Of a DNA stretch of 13,312 nucleotides, positions 1-8,021 are shown in pieces; the first letter of the stretch is position 1; every line of letters starts with the position of its first letter. Both the position numbers and the translations under genes were made by a program. This stretch comes from Xanthoparmelia taractica (taxonomy: Eukaryota > Ascomycota > Lecanoromycetes > Lecanorales > Parmeliaceae). Location: the NCBI GenBank assembly GCA_033085395.1, contig JANQBS010000576.1, positions 1 to 13,312 on the forward strand. Reading direction: 5' to 3'. The notes beneath the pieces were generated by a model, which worked only from the letters and a program-made list of their open reading frames with translations, had not been told where the DNA came from and ran no database searches.

Positions 1-76
1 AATTTTTTAAAAAAAGTTAAAAAAAAGTTGAAAACGACTATGTTCAACAGATACCACACCTTTCCGACCCGTACTT
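1..76 (+). repeat. Left terminal inverted repeat of the outer element
   Basis: This stretch is the reverse complement of 13214-13290 apart from one A-run length difference and two transitions (GTTA here for GTTG, and ACCAC here for ACTAC). From the tip inward it has AATTTTTT, an A-run, GTT, an A-run, GTTG, then GAAAACGACTATGTTCAAC and a GC-richer block ending CCGTACTT at 69-76. GTTGAA (27-32) and TTCAAC (43-48) form a small internal inverted repeat. CpA and TpG dinucleotides survive here, unlike in the interior. Homology stops at 76/77. Confidence 0.92.
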
Positions 77-154
77 ATAAAGTAAACGTAAATATAGAAA
101 TAACAATTACTTTAGTAATTACTTAAGAGTAACGAGATCTAATAGATAGCTATA
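77..154. other. Short tail between chromodomain end and left inverted repeat
   Basis: This is AT-rich sequence. On the minus strand it follows the pol relic directly. I see no polypurine tract and no copy of 13154-13213. Confidence 0.4.
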
Positions 155-630
155 CTTAACGTTTTTCGAAGTCTTTTATAAGCTTCTATATCTTAGATAG
201 ATCGTCTAATATATATTAAATATTTTATTTATTTTTTTAATATCTTTATTTAATTAAACATTATATCTTTTTTTAAAATAATACGCTTTTTTAATAATTA
301 CTTAATTTTATATTTATTCTTAATCTCGAATATTATAAGAGATAAATTAAAATAACGAGTTCTTTAATATAAATTCACTATAATAGCTAATTCTAGCTAA
401 GTAATTAAAATAGTTAAATAGATTTATATTATAGATAATAACTCGAGTCGATAGATAAGAGTTTCGATCTTCTCAAGAATCTTAAATAATTTAGCTCGTT
501 ATTAATAAAGTTTTTTATTATTAATTTTAGATATTTCGTAATTATAATATAAGCGAAGATAAATTATAGTATCTTTAACTAAGTCGAGCGATCTATATCT
601 TTTATCGTAATAAATTTTAACTCTAGCGTT
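155..630 (-). pseudogene. Outer element: integrase C-terminal region and chromodomain relic (3' part of pol)
   Basis: Reading down from 630, the frame opens NARVKIYYDKRYRSLDLV and continues through IYLRLYY, KILEKIETLIYRLE. This is the family pattern of the Gypsy/chromovirus integrase C-terminal SH3-like module (YYDK, D-x-V-x-LRL, GPF-x-IL-x-K-IG-x-x-YRLELP). Further down, after a frame change, comes LDDLSK and then LIKDFEKR, ending at 159, which fits the last strand and C-terminal helix of a chromodomain. In that frame a TAA follows at 156-158 and could be the true stop or a mutated CAA. The module continues the integrase at 8019-9130; the two parts were separated by the nested element at 631-8018. 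Chromodomains on integrases bind modified histone tails and steer integration into heterochromatin (family knowledge). Confidence is high for the integrase tail and moderate for the chromodomain. Confidence 0.82.
628..630. repeat. Left copy of GTT target-site duplication
   Basis: GTT lies directly left of the 5' LTR and again at 8019-8021 directly right of the 3' LTR. Collapsing the two restores the outer minus-strand reading ...IFIN-ARVKIYYDK. Gypsy integrases usually make 4-5 bp duplications; the next bases (GC against AA) do not match, so only three are certain. Confidence 0.6.
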
Positions 631-769
631 GCTATCACGAAAACGTACTTGCCAAGCCAATCAAGAAATCGGCTAAGGCAAGTGCTTGACTAGCTATTAG
701 ATAGATTTTTCAACTTAGAAAAAAATAAGACTTAGATACCCAACTGACTATACTCCCTTTGCTATTACA
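631..769 (+). repeat. 5' LTR of the inner element
   Basis: It is a direct copy of 7879-8018, differing mainly by C/T and G/A transitions and one base in a T/C run. It ends GCTATTACA; the exact left edge could be 630-633. It keeps many CpA/TpG sites. A hairpin can form from GTACTTGCC (645-653) with GGCAAGTGC (677-685), extended by GCC (656-658) with GGC (671-673). For a Gypsy LTR it is short. Confidence 0.85.
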
Positions 770-784
770 GTATGATAGCAACGC
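770..784 (+). promoter_or_regulatory. Putative primer-binding region of the inner element
   Basis: The bases directly after the 5' LTR are GTATGATAGCAACGC, where the minus-strand primer site should lie. There is no good TGG-type match to a tRNA 3' end. TGATAGC (773-779) is instead complementary to GCTATCA (631-637) at the LTR start, which would allow self-priming if the transcript contained that stretch. This is an inference from complementarity only. Confidence 0.4.
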
Positions 785-1249
785 CTAAATAGCTATTATT
801 AGCTATTCCAGGAGATCCATTATTATGCTTTATTATTACTTAATTAGTACTTATTATACTCGTTGAAATAACTCTTCTCCTCGAAGAATTATATTGTATC
901 TAATGAGATTCGTATATAAAATTATCGGAATTCTTACTCGAATAGTCGGAATCTCACTGAGTTCGTCAAAAAACTTATCAAACTTATCTCTCTCACACTC
1001 ACTATCATTATTATTATCGCTGTAGCTCACTTATTATTGCTACATCACTATATTGCTGCTATTATAAGCAATATTATTATCGTTTCAAGCACGTTACCAT
1101 CTCTTTTAAGCTATTTATCTTACTATCTTTATTATAGTTTTTTTTAAAAAAAGAGAAATACTAAACTATTTGATTACATAATAAGAGGGAACTTTAATTC
1201 TTATAATATATTTTTATATTAATAAAAAATCTTTCTTATTAATATAATA
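785..1249 (+). other. Leader of the inner element, little RIP in its first 400 bases
   Basis: No recognisable gene is seen here. Composition is more normal than elsewhere up to about 1190, with CCA, TCA and CAC triplets common; beyond that the CpA-depleted pattern starts. A minus-strand frame is open from 1030 down to a stop at 854-856 (57 codons, no ATG), with a Ser/Asp/Glu-rich start (SDNNNDSECERDKFDKFF). It could be a fragment of something inserted, or chance. T8 and A7 runs lie at 1138-1152. Confidence 0.4.
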
Positions 1250-3100
1250 CTATCTCTTCGTTATTAAAAAGACTATTATTATTTTAACTTCGTTAGCTTT
1301 AAATTCTATCTCTCGAGATATTATTATTTTAATCTTTTAAATAGACGAATTTCTATATTTCGATCACGCTTTTATTAGTCTCATCTTCGACGATATTAAA
1401 TAATTTATTATCGATATCGTTAGAATTAATTTCAGAACTTTAGAGATCGTAAATAAAGTAATTTTATTAGTCTATAACGCACGTGTAAGAGCTCGTTCTA
1501 TATCTATTAAGATATTAAATTAATCTATTAGCTAAGTACTTAATTAATTAATTTTTAAGATTACTTTAATTAGATTTAAGACTAATATTTAGTTATTAAG
1601 AAGATTAAAAGAATCTTCTTCTATTAAAGATATATCTCGTTCTTCGTTTTTGAAAAGTTCTATTACTAATAAATTTTTCTATTAGAAATTCTTCTATTAT
1701 TAATAATTCTTTTATTAGAAATTCTCCCGTTATTAACTCTAATTCTAGCAATTTAATTATTACGAATTTCATTAATTTTAATTCGAATTCTATATCGAAT
1801 TCTACTTTAAATTTAAACATAAATTCTACTTTTAGAGATACTTTAAATAACTTTAATATAATTAAAAATAATAATATTAATTAATAGAATAATAACTTTT
1901 TATAATAATAATAAATTACTTTATAAGATCTTTTATATAGCGTATCTAAATCGTTTAATAAGCGAGGATCGCTAGAATAAATTAATATTAATACTATAAT
2001 AGAAACTACATTAGTTAATAGATAAAATATTAATAATATAAGATTTTTTAACCCGATATATAAGAATAAGTCGATAACTTTCGATGCTTCTTTAATAAAG
2101 TATATATTAAAAAAGACTTAGTTTTAATATATATATTTATTTCTAAAATATACTCGTGACGTAGCTAGCATTAAGAATAATAAGCTCGTTTATATAAATC
2201 TCTAGACTTATTTTAAGAAATCTATTTTAAAGTAATAATTAAATAAGCTTTTTAATAATAATAAGTATTTTATAAAGCTTAAAAATAAATTAAATAAGTA
2301 AGAGAGAATATTAATCGATAAATTTATAATATTTATTAATATAGTAATTAATTCGTTATTAAAGAAGAGATATATTTTAAGAAATATTATTAATAAGAGA
2401 AAATCTTAAGAGTACGTATAAAAGATCTTATATATTTTAAAAGATATCGATTTAACTAATATTAAAAATTAGTTTAATATAATTTATAATAACTTAAGTA
2501 TTAAGCTAAGACGTAATTTAAGAAGATTAAAAAATTAAATTATTCTGCATAATTTTCTTAAGAAGATAAATAATCTTAAGTATAATTAATAGATCTACGC
2601 AAATAGATATAATTAGAGAATATATAAGTTTTCTTCTTCGAAGAATATCTTTACGAGATCTTTTTAAAATTATTCTTCTTAAAATCGAAGTAATAGCAAT
2701 AGAGATATTTTTAATTAATATTAATCTCGTTTATAATAGCAATTTTTTTAATAATTTCGATCTTAGCAAAGTATAGATTCTAATAATTAATATTAGCGAT
2801 CTTACTTTTAATAGTTTTTTCGCTAAATTAATAATTAATATAAAAATTAAAACGCTTAATTAACTTAGTTATTTCCTTATTAATTTAAATAATTAAAATA
2901 TATATTTAAATTCATAATAAAACGCTTAATAAATATCTTATTAGTCTCTATAAATCGTCGCTTTAAACGTATTAAATTCGATCTTAAATCGATCTTTATT
3001 TAATAATTAATAATAGTAGTTTCCTTTAAGATTAATCTAAGGTTTTTAGTAAAATTAAAGTAATTAAAAATCTTAATTTAATATTATAAATCGCTTAAAA
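1250..3100 (+). pseudogene. Inner element: gag relic
   Basis: Three stretches support Gag. (1) From about 1340 a nearly stop-free frame (IDEFLYFDHAFISLIFDDIK ... LEIVNKVILLVYNARVRAR) leads to a Ser/Pro-rich segment. (2) A second frame from about 1650 contains an 11-residue tandem repeat and then NIRFFNPIYKNKSITFDAS (2038-2090), which fits the DIGYFDP-type start of fungal Gypsy capsid. (3) In that same frame are RDVASIK (CA helix region), then EYV near 2410, IIYNNLSIKLRRNLRRLKN near 2480 (fungal Gag: NNL...LRRDI-P), HNFLKKINNLK, and a Gln/Arg/Ser-rich nucleic-acid-binding tail to about 2900 (SRLQQQFFQQF with stops read as Gln). Gag would form the particle around the element RNA. No CCHC knuckle can be placed. 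The minus-strand ORF at 1605-1820 is a shadow of this region. Confidence 0.72.
1676..1741 (+). repeat. Tandem 33-bp repeat in gag (2 units)
   Basis: ATTAGAAATTCT recurs at 1681 and 1714, a 33-bp period. In the gag frame this gives IRNSSIINNSF followed by IRNSPVINSNS, an 11-residue repeat. The in-frame period implies it arose while the gene was coding. Confidence 0.7.
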
Positions 3101-3159
3101 GTAATTATTTATTAGATCTCTATTATTAATGAAAATATTAAATTAAAATATAACGAATA

Positions 3160-3560
3160 AGCTTTAAATTCGAACTATTAAAAAGAAAATATTAATATTA
3201 AATATTTTTACTTTATAGACGAAGATTAGTATAAGAATAAGATATATTATGCTAATTTTAAGTATAATTCTAGGCTTTCTATATAGTTACATAATAATTA
3301 ATTTATTAACTTTATAGAGACCGAAATCTACTATCGAAACTATTAGAAATTCTTCTTATTTAAGATTAAATTATATAAATATTTACGTATTAACTATTCT
3401 AGAAAGCTCGTTTATCTTAACGAAGTAGTGCTTGTAAAGTCTTTTAACTCCGCTAATAAGCAATTTATAAAGTCTTCTAACTTCGCTAATAAGCAATTAA
3501 AAATTATTAAGTTTATCGCTTCTAATTAGAATTTAAGAAATAATTTTATTTTTTAAAGTT
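3160..3560 (+). pseudogene. Inner element: C2H2-like finger segment between gag and protease
   Basis: From about 3160 the reading is in the same plus frame as the protease and RT. It gives KENINIKYFYFIDED, then YYRNY at 3329-3343, and LYKYLRINYSRK from 3371. TAT codons at 3329, 3341, 3374, 3380 and 3395 sit where TGT/CAT would give Cys-x3-Cys ... His-x-His-x4-Cys, recalling the finger (C-x-x-C...F-SRNKLH-HLR) that many fungal Gypsy polyproteins carry before the protease. An 11-residue repeat follows, then INYSRKLVYLNEVVLV-type linker and SIIKVKLD, which leads to the protease. The gag-to-pol junction changes frame somewhere in 2900-3160. The finger assignment rests on assumed RIP of its Cys/His codons, so it is moderate. 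Confidence 0.5.
3435..3500 (+). repeat. Tandem 33-bp repeat in pol N-terminal segment (2 units)
   Basis: AAAGTCTTTTAACTCCGCTA (3436 on) is repeated as AAAGTCTTCTAACTTCGCTA at 3469, both followed by ATAAGCAATT. The units differ only by transitions and the last base. Translation gives VKSFNSANKQF then IKSSNFANKQL. Period and frame match those of the gag repeat at 1676-1741, although the sequence is different. Confidence 0.8.
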
Positions 3561-4090
3561 AAACTTATTCTATAATTAAAGTTAAACTCGATTCTATTAA
3601 TTAAGAGAATAAAGTTTATATTAATATCGAATATAATATAATTTTAATAGATAAATTATAATATTCTTAATAATATTCGAATATAGCTATCTTTAAAATA
3701 ATAATATCTTTGAGAGTATATAAGATTAATGCTTCTAAGCACGAGACTTCGAAGTATATTACGTAAGATATTTATCTTTCTAAAATTAATAATTAAGATT
3801 AAAAAGTGCTTATATATCTAGATAGAAAATTATATACTATTAATAACTTACGTATTAAAGTATTTATTAAAAATAATATTATTGAGTTTAAAGAAATTAT
3901 TATTAATATAGTTAATAAGAAAATAAGAATTAATAATTGTAGCATTACGATTAATATTATTGCTCGATCTCGAGGTGAGTTTATTCGAAGAAAGATCTAT
4001 ATTAAATTATTTATTTTCATATCTTCGTATAGCGAGATAATTTTATTAATTAAGAAAATTAATTTATTTAATAATCGTGATTTCTAATTT
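3561..4090 (+). pseudogene. Inner element: retropepsin-like protease relic, partly still open
   Basis: The active-site block reads NIEYNIILIDK at 3623-3655, where the family has DTGCSVTL+DR. D, T and G codons have become Asn, Ile and Glu by transitions. SLRVYKINASKHETSKYI follows (SP+KVRG+GASKHE-SEY+), then the stop-free run 3806-4087: INNLRIKVFIKNNII (V-NL-A-+LIGND++), IRINNCSITINIIARSRGEF (the +-SC-VTI-I-AR-RG-F block typical of fungal elements) and INLFNNRDF (LPDDRDFLFEP). The ORF is therefore a true in-frame pol remnant and not an independent gene; its ATG at 3806 is internal. This protease type matures the polyprotein. Confidence 0.88.
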
Positions 4091-4539
4091 GAATTAATAC
4101 TATAGATATATTTAATAATATTCGCTTATTTAATTAATTATATAATAACTAAAATTTTAATTCGAAATAAATTTAATATATTTATTTAAATTTTAAAGAA
4201 ATTAAAGCTTAAAAATATTCTTAAAATAATTTACGAAAATTATTTTTAAGTTAGTATCGAATCTAAATTCGTCTTAATAAAAATAATTATAAATTTAAAT
4301 ATAAATTTAAGCTTAAATTAATTAACTCTCTTATTAATTAAAGAAAATAAGCTATTAAATAAAATTATAATTTTTAAGAATATTGAGATTAAAATTATAT
4401 TAGTCGATCTAATTAACGAATTCTTATAGATTTAATAAGATATCGACTATATTAAAGTGCTAAAAGAGAAACAAATAAAGCTTTTATTAAGAGATAATTA
4501 ATAAATTAAGATTAATAAAAAAGTTAAAGTCTATTTCTT
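4091..4539 (+). pseudogene. Inner element: protease-RT linker of pol
   Basis: It continues the protease frame (FELI...TIFAYLINYIIT-like, fitting TLFAHVVDH-TS of the family, then IRN). The rest is eroded, with Lys/Asn-rich text and stops. It reaches the RT without a recognised domain of its own. Confidence 0.55.
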
Positions 4540-5260
4540 AGGCGTACGAGATTAAGAAGTAATCGATAAAGTCTTTAATAAGTTATATGAATAGAAAAGT
4601 CTTAAATAAATTGAAGATTCTATATTCTTTTTTTATTCGATATTCGTTACATAAAAAATATTATTTAATAATATTATTAAGAAAAGATTAATAATTAATA
4701 TTCGAGATTAAAATAATTTACTACTTCGAGATATATATTTAATATCTGTTTAATAAAATATAATTAAGATATTTATTAATTATAATTTTATTTTAGTAAT
4801 CGATATTATTTCGTTTTTCTATTAATAACGAATATATTTAAATTATCGCTATATTATAAGTTATAGAGATTAAGAAATTTTTAATATTTTAATTATAAAT
4901 TATATAAATTCGATTATTTATATTTAACGTTAAATCGATAAGATTTTGCGATATATTCTTAACGTAAAAGCTTATATTAATAATATAATTGTAAGTGCTA
5001 GAATATTTTAATAGTACTTATAAGATCTTTATTAGCTATTTAAGCTTTTTATAAGATTTAATATTATTATTTCTTTTATAAAAGTCTTTTTAAGATATCT
5101 AAACGTTAATTTATTAAATAAAAAAATTGGTTTTTTTAACTTAATTTTATTAAAAGATAAACTTAAAGCTATCTTAAACTTATAATATTTTAGTATTTTA
5201 ATAAAACTCGAATATTATTTAAGATTAATTAACTATTTACGTTAACACGTTTATTTCTAT
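4540..5260 (+). pseudogene. Inner element: reverse transcriptase relic
   Basis: One plus frame, the same as the protease, carries VFNKLYE and IEDSIFFFYSIFVT (family: +TE-STPFSYPVFVVWK), then INIRD (VVDIRGLN), ILVIDIISFFY with the first catalytic Asp retained at 4802-4804, and YILNVKAYINNIIVSAR. The YxDD box is YINN at 4973-4984, both Asp codons changed to Asn. LFKLFIRFNI and KVFLRYLNVNLL follow (K-FLGYPSV-LLGQ), then KDKLKAI (AEDKL-AIS) and LEYYLRLINYL (LETYLGLTGYL). Where the family has Trp or Gln the sequence has TAA/TAG. The full motif order makes this a Ty3/Gypsy RT beyond doubt; it cannot be functional. Confidence 0.93.
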
Positions 5261-5339
5261 ATATAATTAAATAATTCTTATAAAATTTTAAAATACTATT
5301 TTCTAAAAAAGTATCGAACTTTAAACGTTAATAAAATTA

Positions 5340-5905
5340 ATACTCTTTTAAAATAAAGCTATCTATAGCTTTAGAGAAGCAAATAACTTCTTTTTAGCTT
5401 CTTTAAGAAGCATTATCTTTATTAATAATTCTAATATATTTTAATAATACTCGAAGTTTATAAATTAACTTAAATATCTTAAAAGAGTTTAATTTTAAGA
5501 TAATAGTCTTTTATATTAAATTAAATATATATAAAACTAAAAATAAATAATCTTCTCGTGTAGAAACGAAGTCTATTTTTTTTTATTAAGGCTTCTAACT
5601 ATATTAGAAAGAAATTATTAATCTACGAAATTAAAGATTATTAATCTTATTTAATATTTAAAGAAAAGAAGAGATATAATCGAATCTTTAAAGTATTCTA
5701 TAAAAATATAGATTAATTATTCTATTATTATTAATATTATAAAGTAAAATTCGATTATTTTAATTATATTAATAATGCGAATAAATATCCGTTTAATTCG
5801 AGCTACTTAATTCTTAAGATAGTTTAATCTAATTACTTCTCACAAATCTAGCAAAGAATATATTATATTTAATGCTCTATTAAGGCTTATAAGTCTAAAT
5901 AAAGA
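5340..5905 (+). pseudogene. Inner element: RNase H relic
   Basis: INLNILKEFNFKIIVFYIK from about 5464 corresponds to +DLDASKEFGFGA+VYH+K. Then, in another frame, VYFFLLRLLTILERNY (5571 on; VQPILFLSRLLT-AEKNY), STKLKIINLI (TELEIAGLVW), RRDIIESL (RH+IE), INYSIIINIIKQNSI (TDHSA), and INIRLIRAT from about 5778 (MNLRL+RAS), followed by HKSSKEYIIFNALLRL at 5841-5888 (HKPGKEH++PDALSRL). Two frame changes are needed (5340-5450 and 5540-5589), so small indels occurred as well as RIP. The domain removes RNA template during cDNA synthesis. Confidence 0.88.
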
Positions 5906-6079
5906 TAATTTATTATCTTATTATTATTCGTAGTTAAATATTCTTTATATCGTAAATTTAATAAAAATAAATACTTTATTTTATAAAAAATATATTTGAG
6001 ATTATTAATAAGATAATTATAAAAAAAAATTCTATATAGCTTAATATTAATTATAGTCTAATTAGTAAACAAGTAGCTT

Positions 6080-7250
6080 CTTTGTCTTTCGTGCGAGGAA
6101 AGTATCTCTTTGCTACTAATATTAATTCTTATTTTTCGTCTCAATCGAAAGGAAATTTATAATAGAAATAATAAAGTCTTATTTATGAAATATAGCGAGA
6201 TCTTATCTTTTATATTAATAGAACTATTAATTAATAATAACTTTATATTTTCTCTTTATTAATAAAAGATATTCTTATTTTAATTTTTAAAGATATTACG
6301 AAATCGTTACTTTATTCTAATATATTTATAAAATTATAAAGCACTTATAAGACTTTATTTAATATTATTTAGAATATTTAGTTCTAAAGATAAAAAGATA
6401 TATATTTTACGATAACTTATAATTAATCTTATCTTCGCTTATATCTTTTTATACTTTAATTATTAACTTTATTTTAATATTATCTCTATTAAATTATATA
6501 TTAAATTATATTATATTTATTACTTATAAATTTATGAAAGTTATTTAATTAAACCTTTAATATATTAATTTAAAAATCTTAAAAATTACTATTAGCGATT
6601 AAGATAGAATTTTTTTTTCGAAGTTTTAAGAATTGCTTTTTAAATTATTAAAGATTTTTCTATTTTATTTAATAGTCTATTATTCGTAGATTAATAATAC
6701 GAGCGAACGCATTAATTAGACTACTAAAATAGCTTTAAGATACTTTATATATATTCTTAATAAATCTTCTTTATAATAAAAAATTCTAATACGAATATGG
6801 ATTTTTTTAAATAACTTCGCCTCTTTTAAGATTATATTAAATAGAATAATTTATAATTTTACTGTAAATAAATCTTTAGATTTACTTTATTTATTAATTA
6901 AAATAGATTACATCTCTATATAAATTATAATTAAAGATATTATTAATTTTATTTAAATATTTAATAAATTTTATTACGATAGAAAGTATTAATTAATGTT
7001 TCTTAGAGTGAGAATAAGCACTTCTTCGATTACATTAAGACTATAAGATTCTCTCTACTCTTGACATTATTAATAAACTATTATAATAGTGTATTAATTT
7101 TTTTTAGATAATAAATAAAGTAGATAGACTTATTTATAGACTTACTATTTTTATAGAATAAAGAGTTTATCTTATCTTTATAATAGTATAATTAAAATCT
7201 TATTCTACGCTATAGAACGATTCTTTTTAACGCTCTCAATCTTAATATAT
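6080..7250 (+). pseudogene. Inner element: integrase relic
   Basis: SFVRGKYLF near 6087 matches the LPFVRG linker. DLIFYIN near 6192 and the eroded stretch to 6420 fit the H2C2 zinc-binding part (G-GLLY-+...C--C-L-QTR+). The core follows: LIINFILILSL with the first catalytic Asp changed to Asn (6465-6467); ITISD at 6585-6599 with the second Asp kept; and NNTSERIN with Glu kept (6705-6707), followed by TTKIALRYFIY. NFTVNKSLDLL and FYYDRKYQLMFLRV (6970-7010) give the C-terminal module, continued after a one-base loss near 7005 by ALLRLH, YKILSTLDIINKLL and VDRLIYRLTI (LLRLHHGYKIPS...NKL-QQYVGPF...VGRL-YRLEIP). It would insert the cDNA; it is inactive here. Confidence 0.9.
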
Positions 7251-7284
7251 CTCGTCTATTTTTATTAATAATAATAATACTATT

Positions 7285-7455
7285 AATTTAGAAATCGAAC
7301 GACTTCTTAATAAACGAATTATTAAGAAAAATATAATTTAACTATAGAATATCTAATAAGATAAAAGAAAAATAATTTTAAATATAATTAGTAATATAAT
7401 ACTAAGAATCTTAATAATGCTTTTAAATTAATAAAGAAATATAAGAAGAAAATAG
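7285..7455 (+). pseudogene. Inner element: integrase chromodomain relic
   Basis: LEIERLLNKRIIK (7288-7326) matches the YEVE-LLDKR start of chromodomains on fungal Gypsy integrases. After a frame change at about 7325-7335 comes YNLTIEYLIR (G-YL+RWKGY), then YNTKNLNNAFKLIKKYKKK to about 7453 (W--+-DL-NA-ELI-EYE). The core aromatic Trp codons appear as stops. Chromodomains direct integration into H3K9-methylated chromatin in this group (family knowledge), in keeping with this copy having landed in another dead repeat. Confidence 0.8.
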
Positions 7456-7878
7456 CTAAAATTCGAGCTATTATACTTATATTTACACTTACTTCTATAA
7501 TCTTATCTTCGTCTTTTTAATTAAATTTCATAAAAAAAGAGATCGCCTTAGAAAGTATAATATTGCTACTTTATTAATATCTTTATAAATTAAACGTTTA
7601 ACGAGTATTATCGATCGAGAAATAATTTCCCTCTACTCGAAAACGTTAATATAATTATTAAAGGAAGATAATAATATATACATTATAACTATTATCATTA
7701 ATTTATTACTCGATATTTATATATTAACTAATATTCTAATTATATAATTTAGCCATCGAAAAGATCTTATTATTACTAACTTCTCGCTAATTTTAGTATA
7801 CTATTATTAACGAATTTATTTTTAATATATATATAATAGCAAGCGAGGTCGCTCGCTTTTTCTTTTATTTCGGTGGAT
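7456..7878 (+). other. Inner element 3' region up to the 3' LTR
   Basis: No domain is recognised. It holds the end of the pol relic (SIEK, then Ser/Arg-like text to about 7650) and AT-rich sequence, then GAGGTCGCTCGCTTTTTC and CGGTGGATA (7871-7879) just before the LTR. The latter is where the polypurine tract should be; only a weak GGTGGA remnant is visible. Confidence 0.4.
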
Positions 7879-8018
7879 ACTATTACAAAAACGCACTTGC
7901 CAAGCCAATCAAGAAATCGACTAAGGTAAGTGCTTGGCTGGCTATTAGATAGATTTTTCCAACTTAGAAAAGAACAAGACTTAGACACTCAACTAACTAT
8001 ACTCCCTTTGCTATTATA
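7879..8018 (+). repeat. 3' LTR of the inner element
   Basis: This is the partner of 631-769, sharing CCAAGCCAATCAAGAAATCG and ACTCCCTTTGCTATTA. It starts ACTATTAC and ends CTATTATA (CA to TA at the tip). The same hairpin is present: GCACTTGCC (7893-7901) with GGTAAGTGC (7925-7933). The open minus-strand frame at 7776-7988 that crosses it is an accident of composition. Confidence 0.85.
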
Positions 8019-8021
8019 GTT
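8019..8021. repeat. Right copy of GTT target-site duplication
   Basis: Partner of 628-630. Its reverse complement AAC is the Asn codon at which the outer integrase frame is broken. Confidence 0.6.

Larger units (their letters stand above)
631..8018 (+). mobile_element. Inner LTR retrotransposon, Ty3/Gypsy chromovirus, nested in the outer integrase gene
   Basis: Two direct repeats of about 139 bp (631-769, 7879-8018) bound plus-strand relics in the order gag, finger, protease, RT, RNase H, integrase, chromodomain, which is diagnostic of a Ty3/Gypsy chromovirus. It lies in opposite orientation to the outer element and breaks the outer integrase between FIN (8019-8021) and NARVKIYYDK (630 downward). 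Removing it with one GTT leaves an uninterrupted frame. Protease through RT share one plus frame; later domains need several frame changes caused by small indels. Catalytic residues are lost at protease (DTG to NIE), RT (YxDD to YINN) and the first integrase Asp (to Asn), all by RIP-type transitions. Confidence 0.93.

Noticed and set aside
1605..1820. Open minus-strand frame of 71 codons, Phe/Glu/Leu-rich
   Set aside because: It is antisense to the gag relic, whose plus frame contains the 11-residue repeat and leads into the capsid-like block. Its composition reflects TTC/GAA-rich DNA.
3806..4087. The 93-codon open frame as a separate or domesticated gene
   Set aside because: It lies in frame within the pol protease relic, starts at an internal ATG and ends at a RIP-type stop. 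Its openness is explained by few Gln/Trp codons there.
7776..7988. Open minus-strand frame of 70 codons across the 3' LTR
   Set aside because: It spans pol tail and LTR boundaries, is not matched at the 5' LTR, and resembles no protein.
631..8018. The two 139-bp repeats as independent MITEs or hairpin elements
   Set aside because: They are in direct orientation, bound a complete Gypsy series and share a duplicated GTT outside, so they are LTRs.
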